This document shows, piece after piece, positions 9,513-16,773 of a stretch of 50,867 nt of DNA. A model generated the notes under the pieces. That model did not search any database. It had not been told where the DNA came from and saw only the letters and a program-made list of their open reading frames with translations. How positions within the stretch are numbered: the stretch's first letter is position 1; each line of letters begins with the position of its first letter. This DNA comes from an uncultured Bacteroidales bacterium. GTDB lineage: Bacteria > Bacteroidota > Bacteroidia > Bacteroidales > UBA932. The stretch lies in assembly GCA_934667175.1 (NCBI GenBank), contig CAKULN010000020.1:1-50867 (forward strand), in the 5' to 3' direction. The position numbers and the translations under genes were made by a program.

Positions 9513-9634
9513 TATCTTTGCGTCAAAAGAAACGCATCAATCACGTTAAACAAACTTCCTTCCCAAGGCCATAAAAGACAAAGAAACAGAAATTTCGATA
9601 GGATTCAGAAAAATCTCTCCGAATCTTTTTTTTG
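9513..9634 (+). ncRNA. Possible small RNA or leader upstream of ssb
   Basis: The 452-base gap between the zinc-ribbon gene and ssb has no convincing gene. TATCTTTG at 9513-9520 is a good -7 box. About 105 bases downstream, GATTC and GAATC can pair just before a T8 run (9625-9633), a weak terminator-like structure. The interval could be a short transcript ending before the separate ssb promoter. Evidence is only this promoter/terminator pairing. Confidence 0.3.
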
Positions 9635-9661
9635 CCTTTCATCCGGCATCGGAGTTCGTTA

Positions 9662-9669
9662 TAACTTTG
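9662..9669 (+). promoter_or_regulatory. -7 box (TAACTTTG) for ssb
   Basis: TAACTTTG fits the Bacteroidota -7 consensus and lies 30 bases before the ssb ATG. The bases after it (TTTGCGTCA) repeat those after the box at 9513, hinting at a duplicated promoter segment. Confidence 0.55.
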
Positions 9670-9699
9670 CGTCAGACAAACTTCAAAACAACTTGAATT

Positions 9700-10044
9700 A
9701 TGGAACAGTTGAACAGAATTGAAATCCGAGGGAATGTCGGCAATGTCAACATTCATAAGGTCGGAGACGCCAGGGTGGCGCACTTCTCCGTGGCTACTAA
9801 CTTCGCCTACAAAGGCAGGAACGGCGAGCCCAACATCGAGACCACATGGCACTACGTGACTGCCTGGGAAGGAAACAAGGGGATCCCATCGCTGGACATC
9901 ATCGCCAAAGGATTTCCGGTTTATGTCACCGGGAGGATCCGCTCACAGAAGTACACGGCTAATGACGGCACGGAAAAGACCAGCATGGAGGTGATAGCAA
10001 GCACCGTCGAAGCTGTGGATGAAGCGGTGTCCACACAGTGCTAG
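9700..10044 (+). CDS. ssb: Single-stranded DNA-binding protein, short form
   Basis: OB-fold protein that coats single-stranded DNA in replication, repair and recombination. The start MEQLNRIEIRGNVGNV, the WHYVTAWEG core strand and VYVTGRIRSQKY are characteristic SSB segments. At 114 residues it consists of the OB fold alone. The flexible linker and the acidic DDxxPF tail that recruits partner proteins are absent; it ends AVSTQC. It may be an accessory paralogue rather than the housekeeping SSB, or a lineage-specific short form. It stands alone with its own promoter and terminator. Confidence 0.9.
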   Translation: MEQLNRIEIRGNVGNVNIHKVGDARVAHFSVATNFAYKGRNGEPNIETTWHYVTAWEGNKGIPSLDIIAKGFPVYVTGRIRSQKYTANDGTEKTSMEVIASTVEAVDEAVSTQC

Positions 10045-10065
10045 AGGTTGAATGATTCGCTGGTG

Positions 10066-10115
10066 ATCCCGACGGCAAGTTTTAGGACGAAGGGTGGAAT
10101 GCCGTCGGGATTTTG
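10066..10115 (+). terminator. Rho-independent terminator after ssb
   Basis: ATCCCGACGGCA (10066-10077) and TGCCGTCGGGAT (10100-10111) form a perfect 12-bp stem with a 22-base loop, followed by TTTTG. It starts 21 bases after the ssb stop. Confidence 0.85.
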
Positions 10116-10226
10116 CGATTACTTAAAATAGTGCTTTAGGTATGTATTTATCTGTTGATTTTACTACAGTATAAGCACTTATTCAACCTCAAATAAATTA
10201 ATTTTTCAAGAAATTACAGAAAAATA

Positions 10227-10257
10227 TTTGGAGATAACAAAATAATGTGTACCTTTG
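10227..10257 (+). promoter_or_regulatory. Canonical promoter of the SRP RNA gene
   Basis: TTTG at 10227-10230 and TACCTTTG at 10250-10257 are separated by 19 bases, which is the textbook Bacteroidota -33/-7 arrangement. It is the cleanest promoter in the window and stands directly before the SRP RNA. Confidence 0.8.
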
Positions 10258-10263
10258 CGTACA

Positions 10264-10390
10264 CTTTCTGTCTAGCAGGCAAAGGCTAATGGACGCCAAA
10301 GCGGAATTCCTTGGATTCAAGGCCGCAAGGCAGCAGAAATGCCAGATGCGGATCGCATCTCCATCAGAAAACCTTACCGCAAGCGGAAAG
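10264..10390 (+). ncRNA. ffs: Signal recognition particle RNA (4.5S-like, small bacterial type)
   Basis: RNA core of the signal recognition particle; with Ffh it targets nascent membrane and secreted proteins. The domain IV hallmark is GGCCGCAAGGCAGCAG (10321-10336): a GCAA tetraloop closed by GGCC/GG pairs with the conserved AGCAG side of the internal loop that binds Ffh. The long hairpin can be traced outward: GCG...TCC (10301-10310) pairs with GGA.CGC (10350-10356), and CTAATGG (10286-10292) pairs with CCATCAG (10361-10367) apart from one mismatch. A canonical promoter precedes it and a hairpin plus T run follows. No protein gene occupies this interval. Exact ends are estimated. Confidence 0.85.
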
Positions 10391-10400
10391 TTATTTTTTT
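10373..10400 (+). terminator. Terminator of the SRP RNA
   Basis: CTTACCGC and GCGGAAAG pair around an AA loop with one internal mismatch and are followed by TTATTTTTTT. It lies 6 bases beyond the last paired bases of the SRP RNA. Confidence 0.7.
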
Positions 10401-10459
10401 GACATTGCCCGAATGACACAGGGTTTTGGACTAGAGCATGGATGACATTTTCGTCAGGG

Positions 10460-10529
10460 GTGGCTGTAAAAATAAAATGTGGAATTTTGCACGGTAGACC
10501 AAAATTCCACATTTTATTTTTACAGCCAC
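10460..10529. repeat. Perfect 29-bp inverted repeat between ffs and rfbB
   Basis: Arms 10460-10488 and 10501-10529 are exact reverse complements, 29 bases each, around a 12-base loop. The arms run from GTGGCTG at the outside to an AT-rich inside. It lies 45 bases beyond the rfbB stop, so it may end rfbB transcription on the minus strand. It is much longer than an ordinary terminator and lacks a clean T run outside the stem. A palindromic mobile element (MITE-like) or a cruciform is an alternative. Confidence 0.85.
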
Positions 10530-10573
10530 TGATCAAGTCCACAGCCACGCTCCTCTGGCCATATTCAAAGACA

Positions 10574-11692
10574 CTAACGATTTTTATACATGTCCTCGTA
10601 GTAACGGAGATATTCTCCGCTGGTGACATTGTCCAGCCACTGTCCGTTATCAAGATACCAACGTACAGTCTTTTCGATGCCCTCGGCGAACTGGAGACTC
10701 GGCTCCCAACCGAGTTCGTTCTTCAACTTTGAGGAATCTATGGCATAGCGCATATCATGACCCTTGCGGTCAGTCACGAACGTGATAAGATCATCATCCG
10801 CTCCCTCGGGACGTCCGAGAAGCCGGTCCACAGTCTTGATCAGAACCTTGATCAAGTCAATGTTTTTCCACTCGTTGAAGCCACCTATGTTATAAGTCTG
10901 GGCAATCTTGCCATTGTGGAAAATCAGATCTATGGCCCGCGCGTGATCCTCCACATAGAGCCAATCGCGGACGTTCTCTCCCTTACCGTAGACAGGGAGC
11001 GGACGACGCTGACGTATATTATTGATAAACAATGGAATCAGCTTCTCCGGAAATTGGTACGGACCGTAATTGTTCGAACAGTTCGTCACTATTGCAGGCA
11101 TCCCGTATGTGTCATGGTAGGCCCGGACAAAGTGATCGCTGGAAGCCTTTGCGGCGGAATACGGACTATGTGGCTGGTACTTGCTGTCCTCGGTGAAGAA
11201 CGTGTCCCCGAACGGGCCGCCTCCGCATTCGTTGCCGGCTGGATCGCCCTCGGGCCTCGTCAGTTCAAGGGCTCCGTAGACCTCATCTGTTGAGATGTGG
11301 TAGAATCTTTTCCCTTCCCAGCCTTTCGGCTCCCAAAACTCGCGGGCGGCCTGAAGCAGGGTCAAGGTGCCAAGGACATTGGTCTTGGCGAATATGAAAG
11401 GGTCCTTGATCGAACGGTCGACATGGCTCTCGGCCGCAAGATGGATGATGCCGTCGACGGCATAACCAGAAATCACCTTGCGGACGGTCTCAAGATCGCA
11501 GATGTCGGCTTTGACGAAACTATAGTTGGGACGGTCCTCGATGTCCTTTAGGTTGGCAAGATTACCGGCATAGGTCAGTTTGTCAAGGTTGACTATCCGA
11601 CAGTCAGGGTACTTGTTGACAAAAAGACGAACCACATGGCTGCCGATGAAGCCGGCGCCACCGGTTATCAGGATCGATCGCTTGTAGTTCAT
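10574..11692 (-). CDS. rfbB: dTDP-glucose 4,6-dehydratase
   Basis: Converts dTDP-glucose to dTDP-4-keto-6-deoxyglucose, the second step towards dTDP-L-rhamnose and other deoxysugars. It is an extended SDR protein: GGAGFIGSH NAD-binding motif at the N-terminus, HLAAESHVDRSI, and the catalytic YSAAKAS (YxxxK). An insert around GGGPFGDTFFTEDSKYQPHS precedes the YxxxK, as in other Bacteroidales homologues. The start ATG at 11692 lies in GAATATG; an ATG two codons upstream is equally open. rfbA, rfbC and rfbD are not adjacent here. REP repeats follow upstream. Confidence 0.95.
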   Translation of the reverse strand: MNYKRSILITGGAGFIGSHVVRLFVNKYPDCRIVNLDKLTYAGNLANLKDIEDRPNYSFVKADICDLETVRKVISGYAVDGIIHLAAESHVDRSIKDPFIFAKTNVLGTLTLLQAAREFWEPKGWEGKRFYHISTDEVYGALELTRPEGDPAGNECGGGPFGDTFFTEDSKYQPHSPYSAAKASSDHFVRAYHDTYGMPAIVTNCSNNYGPYQFPEKLIPLFINNIRQRRPLPVYGKGENVRDWLYVEDHARAIDLIFHNGKIAQTYNIGGFNEWKNIDLIKVLIKTVDRLLGRPEGADDDLITFVTDRKGHDMRYAIDSSKLKNELGWEPSLQFAEGIEKTVRWYLDNGQWLDNVTSGEYLRYYEDMYKNR

Positions 11693-11718
11693 ATTCATAA
11701 CTTTATATTTTGAAAGAC

Positions 11719-11816
11719 AAGGTCACTTCGACAGTTTTGGTCACTTCGACAAGCTCAGTGACCGAATGGGGCCCGGTGACCGAAAGATTGGTCACTGAGC
11801 CTGTCGAAGTGACCTT
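11719..11816. repeat. REPIN-like element between pdxA and rfbB
   Basis: Outer arms AAGGTCACTTCGACAG (11719-11734) and CTGTCGAAGTGACCTT (11801-11816) are perfect 16-base inverted repeats. Inside them is a further copy of the core (CACTTCGACAAGCTCAGTGACC) and the palindromic GGGGCCCGGTGACC. It fills the whole gap between the rfbB start and the pdxA stop, and belongs to the same repeat family found in murF. Confidence 0.85.
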
Positions 11817-11831
11817 ATCTTTCATTGTCTT

Positions 11832-12878
11832 TTATTTCTTCTGCATCTTCCCCTCATGCAGATCATCATACGCCGCCCTCTTGCGGAAGATGTCTATAGC
11901 CGTGTAGATGGACGACATCATCGACTGAGGATCAGCCTCATCGCGTCCCGCCATCTCATAGGCGGTGCCATGATCCGGAGAGGTCCTGACGATAGGAAGA
12001 CCGGCGGTAAAGTTCACGCCGTCCTCAAAGGCCAACGCCTTGAACGGAGCCAGTCCCTGATCGTGGTACATGGCAAGGGTAGCGTCAAACTTCGCATAAT
12101 GCCCAAGTCCGAAAAATCCGTCCGGAGAATATGGACCGAAAGCCAGAAGTCCCTCTGCGTCAGCAGCTTTCACAGCAGGAAGAATGATCCTTTCCTCCTC
12201 GTCCCCAAGCAGACCGCCATCTCCGCAATGCGGGTTCAGTCCAAGCACGGCTATCTTAGGCTCCACGATACCGAAATCCCTCTTCAACGAAGCGGTCATC
12301 AACCTCAATTTGTTCACGATCTTCTCCTGCGTGATGGCGGCCGGAACTTCCTTTAAAGGAATATGCCCGGTCACAACACTGATCCTGAGCTGGTCTGAGA
12401 CCATGAACATCAGCACGTCATCCACTCCGAACTCCTTTTGCAGGTACTCGGTGTGCCCTGTGTTGCCAAACCCTTCGGCCACCATGGCCTTCTTGTTGAT
12501 CGGTGCGGTCACCAGCACATCAATGTCACCGTTCTTGATGTCCGCGACCGCACTTTCCAAAGACAAAATCGCGGACTTCGCGGCCTCCGGTGTGGACTGC
12601 CCCGGCTCAACGAACACATTGTCCGGCAGGCAGTTGACTATATTAATCTTCTTAGGCTTCGCATCCTTGGCGCTTTGGATCACATAGGTGTCCATCTGGT
12701 CAAGGTTGTGGATGAGCTTGCGGTAAAATCCGAAAATCTTTGAGGATCCGTAAATCACCGGAGTGAAAGACTCCAGAATCCTGGCGTCAGCCAAGGATTT
12801 GATGATCACCTCGTACCCGATTCCGTTGCCGTCACCTTGCGTTATTCCGACAATCGGTTTTCTGTTATTCCTTTCCAT
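11832..12878 (-). CDS. pdxA: 4-hydroxythreonine-4-phosphate dehydrogenase
   Basis: NAD-dependent oxidation and decarboxylation of 4-phosphohydroxy-L-threonine in de novo pyridoxal phosphate synthesis. The PdxA hallmarks are GITQGDGNGIGYEV at the N-terminus, TAPINKKA, GHTEYLQ, the metal-ligand LGLNPHCGDGG segment, MYHDQGLAPFKAL and the C-terminal TSPDHGTAYEMAG. About 348 residues, normal length. The start is placed at the ATG in GAATATG (12878); an ATG two codons earlier (12884) is possible. A TAAATTTG box at 12958-12951 on the minus strand could drive it. Confidence 0.94.
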   Translation of the reverse strand: MERNNRKPIVGITQGDGNGIGYEVIIKSLADARILESFTPVIYGSSKIFGFYRKLIHNLDQMDTYVIQSAKDAKPKKINIVNCLPDNVFVEPGQSTPEAAKSAILSLESAVADIKNGDIDVLVTAPINKKAMVAEGFGNTGHTEYLQKEFGVDDVLMFMVSDQLRISVVTGHIPLKEVPAAITQEKIVNKLRLMTASLKRDFGIVEPKIAVLGLNPHCGDGGLLGDEEERIILPAVKAADAEGLLAFGPYSPDGFFGLGHYAKFDATLAMYHDQGLAPFKALAFEDGVNFTAGLPIVRTSPDHGTAYEMAGRDEADPQSMMSSIYTAIDIFRKRAAYDDLHEGKMQKK

Positions 12879-12950
12879 ATTCATTCGTGTTTAGCATTGA
12901 GTCCTACCCCACTGACGGATGACATGGGCCGACGTGGGAATATTCATTTA

Positions 12951-12958
12951 CAAATTTA
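12951..12958 (-). promoter_or_regulatory. Possible -7 box for pdxA
   Basis: On the minus strand TAAATTTG matches TAnnTTTG and lies about 70 bases before the pdxA start, in the gap after rnhA. No good -33 element is seen. Confidence 0.35.
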
Positions 12959-13007
12959 GGAAAACGAAAGGAATATGTCGTCTTTTTTATTAAGATGGAG
13001 GGATTTT

Positions 13008-13529
13008 TTAGCATAAATCCAACTGTTCCTCCCCTGCCGTGGCATCCGCCTCATAGCCCTCGTCCATCGGAAGAGACTTTCCGGCCGTAAAGGCACCCGC
13101 CCCGGCAGCCACAGCCAATCTGTCACACCGCTCATTCTCAGGATGTCCGTTGTGTCCTTTAAGCCAGTGAAACGCGACCCTGTGCATCCTGTAGACATTC
13201 AGAAAGCGCATCCACAGGTCCGGATTCTTGACTTTCTTCCATCCCTTCCGCTCCCAATTACGAAGCCAGCCCTCATTCACGGCCTTGACCACGTAGGACG
13301 AGTCACTATAGACCTCAACCTCGGCGTTTTGCCATTTGATCGCCTCCAGCCCTTTGATGACCGCCAGGAGTTCCATCCGGTTGTTGGTCGTCCGGACAAA
13401 TCCTCCGCTCATCTCTTTCTCATGTCCAGCGCACTTAAGCACAACACCATAGCCACCCGGTCCCGGGTTCCCACTGGAAGCCCCGTCAGTGTAAAGGAAT
13501 ATCTTGGGTCTCGTTGAATTTGTCTCCAT
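13008..13529 (-). CDS. rnhA: Ribonuclease HI
   Basis: Degrades RNA in RNA:DNA hybrids. Catalytic carboxylates are visible in FLYTDGASSGNPGPGG (first Asp), NNRMELLAVIKGLEA (Glu), VYSDSSYVVKAV (second Asp) and the late HNGHPENERCDRLA (His and last Asp). At 173 residues it is slightly longer than the E. coli enzyme, with a C-terminal tail of about 25 residues. No N-terminal hybrid-binding domain. A TAAGTTTG box ends five bases before the ATG, giving a very short leader. The IS target duplication begins immediately upstream. Confidence 0.95.
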   Translation of the reverse strand: METNSTRPKIFLYTDGASSGNPGPGGYGVVLKCAGHEKEMSGGFVRTTNNRMELLAVIKGLEAIKWQNAEVEVYSDSSYVVKAVNEGWLRNWERKGWKKVKNPDLWMRFLNVYRMHRVAFHWLKGHNGHPENERCDRLAVAAGAGAFTAGKSLPMDEGYEADATAGEEQLDLC

Positions 13530-13534
13530 GGGTG

Positions 13535-13542
13535 CAAACTTA
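13535..13542 (-). promoter_or_regulatory. rnhA -7 box next to the IS target duplication
   Basis: On the minus strand TAAGTTTG lies five bases before the rnhA ATG. An ATTG that could serve as -33 lies 19 bases upstream, inside the 76-bp direct repeat. Because the repeat is duplicated on both sides of the IS, the promoter is kept intact despite the insertion. Confidence 0.5.
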
Positions 13543-13546
13543 CATA

Positions 13547-13622
13547 AAAATCCTCGTTGTGCAATAACTCCGGCCCTTCGACAAGCTCAGGGACCGGAGA
13601 TTTCTTTATCAGGGACCGGAGT
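13547..13622. repeat. Left copy of 76-bp direct repeat flanking the IS
   Basis: Identical over 76 bases to 15306-15381. It contains a REP-like core (CTTCGACAAGCTCAGGGACC). It begins at AAAATCCTCGTTG and ends at GGACCGGAGT, directly against the IS terminal repeat, so it is read as the target site duplication. Confidence 0.9.
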
Positions 13623-15305
13623 CCTGACTTTGACAGCCCAAAAATCCCACCTTTGCAACTATCTGAATATCCACATGTTATAAAATTAAAAAAAATTTTC
13701 AGGGTGAATCGCTTCACTTTGGCTACCTTTGCGGGCATGTTTATCCGTAGGCGCAGGAACAAATCGGGCACGGTCAGCGTGGTCGTGGTGGACAAGAGTT
13801 CGGGGAAGTTCCGTGAGCTCAAGACGATCGGAGTCTCATCGGATCCGCGTGAGCTTTCGGAGCTGGAGCGCAAGGCGCGTGCCTGGATGGACGAGCGCAC
13901 CGGCCAGCTGGCACTCGACTTCGATGAGAGCGACAAGGCCATCAGCTCGGCCAGAGAGGTGTTCTCGCACATAGAGAAGACGCTCCACAACACACCGCAG
14001 GTCATCCTGAACGGGATATATGACAGCATCGGTTTCGGTGCCATCGGAGACGATATACTCCGTCATCTGGTCATAGCCAGGGTCTGCGAGCCATTGAGCA
14101 AGGTCGCGACTGTGGAATACCTGAAGTCGTACTTCGACGAGGACATCCGCCTCCACAACATCTACAGATACATGGACAGGCTCTACTCCAGCCAGCGGGA
14201 GAGAGTGCAGCGTATAAGCGTTGCGCACACGATGAGAGTCCTAGGAGGCCGCATAGGCCTTGTGTTCTACGACGTCACGACACTCTACTTTGAGTCGAAG
14301 CCAAAGCCTGACGACACGCTGCGTCAGGCTGGCTTCTCGAAGGACGGCAAGACGTCGGAATCCCAAATAGTGCTCGGCCTGCTGGTAAGCGAGGACGGAT
14401 ACCCGCTTTCCTATTCGATATTCAACGGGAGCCAGTACGAGGGGCGCACGATGATCCCGATAATCGACGACTTCGTACAGCGGTTCGGCCTTGAGGACTT
14501 CGTGGTGGTCGCTGACTCAGGCCTTATGAGCGCGAAGAACGTGGCGCTGCTGGAATCTGCTGGATACAAATATATCATCGGAGCGAGAATAAAGAGCGAG
14601 TCCCCGGAACTGAGGGCGTGGATGATGTCGGTCGAATGGACGGACGGAGCCATCGCTGAATGCCGCAGGGCAGGGGCACAGAGACTGATCGTCGGCTATT
14701 CCGAAGCCAGGGCGAGGAAGAACGCGTGGAACCGTGACAAGGGTGTCGAGCGGCTGCGGAAGGCATACGCTAAGGGCACACTGACCAAACAAGATGTCAA
14801 CAGGCGGGGATACAATAAGTTCCTGGACATAAGCAAGGACATCGAAGTGAGCATAAACGAGGACAAGATAGCGGAGGACAGCCGTTGGGACGGCCTGAAA
14901 GGCTATGTCACCAACACGTCACTCCCCGCCTCGGAGGTCATAGCGCAATACCACGGGCTTTGGGTTGTGGAAAGGGCGTTCCGGATCGGGAAAGGGACTT
15001 TGGAGATGCGCCCGATCTTCCACTTCACGGAAAGACGAATCGAGGCGCATATCTGCATCTGCTTCATCGCATACAAAGTCTATAAGGAACTGGAGAGGCG
15101 GATGCGCGAAATCGGCATGAATATGAGCGTTGACAGACTGCTGGCCATCGCCAAGACCGTGACAACCCTCAGAATCAAGCTTCCGAACGGTCAACTACAC
15201 AGTGAAACTCTATATACGACACCCCAGCAGGAGGCCATCAGGCCATTGGTTGAAACCCTCGCGCGTGACGCGCGCACGCAAGGATGAATCATTGTCAAAG
15301 TCAGG
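13623..15305 (+). mobile_element. IS1634-like insertion sequence (1683 bp)
   Basis: The ends are CCTGACTTTGACAG on the left and TTGTCAAAGTCAGG on the right. They match as inverted repeats over 14 bases with one mismatch. The element carries one transposase gene and is bordered by a perfect 76-bp direct repeat. IS1634-group elements of the IS4 superfamily are known for target duplications that are unusually long and variable, which fits. The element appears intact and, since the duplications are identical, recent. A fragment of a related element lies at 29509-29556. Confidence 0.88.
13737..15287 (+). CDS. IS1634-family DDE transposase
   Basis: Cut-and-paste transposase of about 516 residues with an RNase H-like DDE core. 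The segments LVFYDVTTLYFES (first Asp), FVVVADSGLMSAKNV (second Asp) and the late VVERAFRIGKGTLEMRPIFH with YREK-type region (Glu) are typical of IS4-superfamily enzymes with the IS1634/IS1549 layout. The ATG at 13737 is preferred: it lies inside the IS, just after a TACCTTTG box at 13724-13731. A longer open frame begins outside the element in the direct repeat and is not a plausible start. Confidence 0.9.
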   Translation: MFIRRRRNKSGTVSVVVVDKSSGKFRELKTIGVSSDPRELSELERKARAWMDERTGQLALDFDESDKAISSAREVFSHIEKTLHNTPQVILNGIYDSIGFGAIGDDILRHLVIARVCEPLSKVATVEYLKSYFDEDIRLHNIYRYMDRLYSSQRERVQRISVAHTMRVLGGRIGLVFYDVTTLYFESKPKPDDTLRQAGFSKDGKTSESQIVLGLLVSEDGYPLSYSIFNGSQYEGRTMIPIIDDFVQRFGLEDFVVVADSGLMSAKNVALLESAGYKYIIGARIKSESPELRAWMMSVEWTDGAIAECRRAGAQRLIVGYSEARARKNAWNRDKGVERLRKAYAKGTLTKQDVNRRGYNKFLDISKDIEVSINEDKIAEDSRWDGLKGYVTNTSLPASEVIAQYHGLWVVERAFRIGKGTLEMRPIFHFTERRIEAHICICFIAYKVYKELERRMREIGMNMSVDRLLAIAKTVTTLRIKLPNGQLHSETLYTTPQQEAIRPLVETLARDARTQG

Positions 15306-15381
15306 AAAATCCTCGTTGTGCAATAACTCCGGCCCTTCGACAAGCTCAGGGACCGGAGATTTCTTTATCAGGGACCGGAGT
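15306..15381. repeat. Right copy of 76-bp direct repeat flanking the IS
   Basis: Perfect duplicate of 13547-13622, starting immediately after the right terminal repeat. It lies beyond the 3' end of the CoA-transferase gene, so the insertion itself interrupts no gene. Confidence 0.9.
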
Positions 15382-15461
15382 GTTTGTTATCTGGCAGCGG
15401 AGTTTTCTCCGCCATATATCAGAATGAAACCAGACAACCAATTCAACAGGTGTTTTTGCAG

Positions 15462-16754
15462 CTATTTCAATCGCAGGAAAGAGTAACCGAAACGTTCGCA
15501 GGCGGCACGCTCAAGGGCTTCACGGTCATCCGGGTGGGCGATGGAAATGAGGGCTTTGGCACGCTCCGCCAGATTCTTGTTGCGAAGATAGACGCAACCA
15601 TATTCAGTGACAACGTACTGCGTCTGGAAACGGGTTGTGACGACTCCGGCTCCGAGAGCGAGATGGGCGACTATCTTGCCTCGTCCTTTCGCGGTGCGGG
15701 ACGGCAGGGCGATGAAGGTCTTGCCGCCTTCGGAAAGGGCCGCGCCGTACATGAAGTCGTGCTGCCCTCCGACGCTGGAGAAGATCTTCTCGCCGATGCT
15801 GTCGGCACAGATCTGGCCGGTCAGGTCAACCTCGATGGCGGAATTGATCGCCATGGCGTTGGGATTCTGGCGGATGCGCTGCGGATCGTTCGTCCAGCTC
15901 ACATCGTAGAACACCGCGTCCTTGTTGTGGTCAAGATACTCGTACATGTGACGGGATCCAAGAGCCAGACAGGCCACGCTGCGACCAGGCTCGACCTTCT
16001 TCAAGGAGTTGTCGATCACCCCCGTCTGCATCAGACGGAACACTCCGTCCGTCATCGCCTCGGTGTGGAGGCCGAGATGTCTATGGTCTTTAAGCCCGTT
16101 CAGAATGGCGTTCGGAATGCCACCTACTCCGATCTGGAGGGTAGCCCCGTCCGGAATCTCGGCGGCGATGTAGGAACCGATCGCCGACTCTATCTCGGTC
16201 GGAGGGCCGAACTGCATGTCCACAGGCGGGTCATCGCACTCGATGGCGGCGGTGATCTGAGACTCGTGGATCATCGCTGTACCGTAAAGATACGGAATGC
16301 TCTTGTTCACCTGGGCGATCACTACTTTAGCCGACTCGACAGCCGGCTGGGCAAGATCGGCGGAGATGTTGTAGCTGCAATAGCCGTTCTCGTCCGGGAG
16401 CGAGCAGTTGATGCACGCCACATCAATCGGAATCTCACGGCGGCGGATAAGCGAAGGAATCTCTCCAAGAAAACCAGGAATGAGGCTGCCGTAGCCTTGA
16501 GCGACATATTCCCTCTGATCGGAACAAAGGAACACACTGTTCACAAAGAACGACTCCTTATACTCCGGCTTGCAGAACGGTGCCGGACCTTTGGTGATGT
16601 TGAACCCGGAAACGATGTTGACCCCGCGTAGTTCATCCGCCCGGCGGGCGAGAGCCTCCTGAATGATCACAGGAACGGCCGTACTCCCCTGAAAGAAGAC
16701 CCAATCCCCTGACTTCACGAGCTTTACCGCATCATCAGCACTGACGTATTTCAT
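15462..16754 (-). CDS. Acetyl-CoA hydrolase/CoA-transferase family enzyme
   Basis: Family I-type CoA transferase related to 4-hydroxybutyrate and acetate CoA-transferases; moves CoA between acyl-CoA and a free acid such as acetate. The 430-residue protein has the two-domain layout, with GSTAVPVIIQEAL near the N-terminus and QIGVGGIPNAIL near the middle. The active-site Glu is expected in the GLHTEAMTDG segment. It is the last gene of the iorA-iorB-aminotransferase operon. That neighbourhood suggests an aryl- or branched-chain acyl-CoA made by the oxidoreductase is exchanged for acetyl-CoA. Substrate is inferred, not shown. Confidence 0.85.
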   Translation of the reverse strand: MKYVSADDAVKLVKSGDWVFFQGSTAVPVIIQEALARRADELRGVNIVSGFNITKGPAPFCKPEYKESFFVNSVFLCSDQREYVAQGYGSLIPGFLGEIPSLIRRREIPIDVACINCSLPDENGYCSYNISADLAQPAVESAKVVIAQVNKSIPYLYGTAMIHESQITAAIECDDPPVDMQFGPPTEIESAIGSYIAAEIPDGATLQIGVGGIPNAILNGLKDHRHLGLHTEAMTDGVFRLMQTGVIDNSLKKVEPGRSVACLALGSRHMYEYLDHNKDAVFYDVSWTNDPQRIRQNPNAMAINSAIEVDLTGQICADSIGEKIFSSVGGQHDFMYGAALSEGGKTFIALPSRTAKGRGKIVAHLALGAGVVTTRFQTQYVVTEYGCVYLRNKNLAERAKALISIAHPDDREALERAACERFGYSFLRLK

Positions 16755-16773
16755 AAATATAACTGTCTAATTA

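Noticed and set aside
9360..9722. 120-codon plus-strand frame upstream of ssb
   Set aside because: Low-complexity composition, no family features, and it runs over the ssb promoter and start.
10460..10529. 29-bp hairpin as the SRP RNA terminator
   Set aside because: A nearer hairpin with a T run (10373-10400) already ends the SRP RNA; the long repeat lies 60 bases further on.
13557..13736. N-terminal extension of the transposase into the flanking repeat
   Set aside because: It starts outside the IS, in the target duplication, and upstream of the element's own promoter; the internal ATG at 13737 is the sensible start.
15384..16631. 415-codon open frame on the plus strand
   Set aside because: Antisense to the CoA transferase, which has full family motifs. 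GC-rich third positions create long shadow frames; this one has no protein-like composition.
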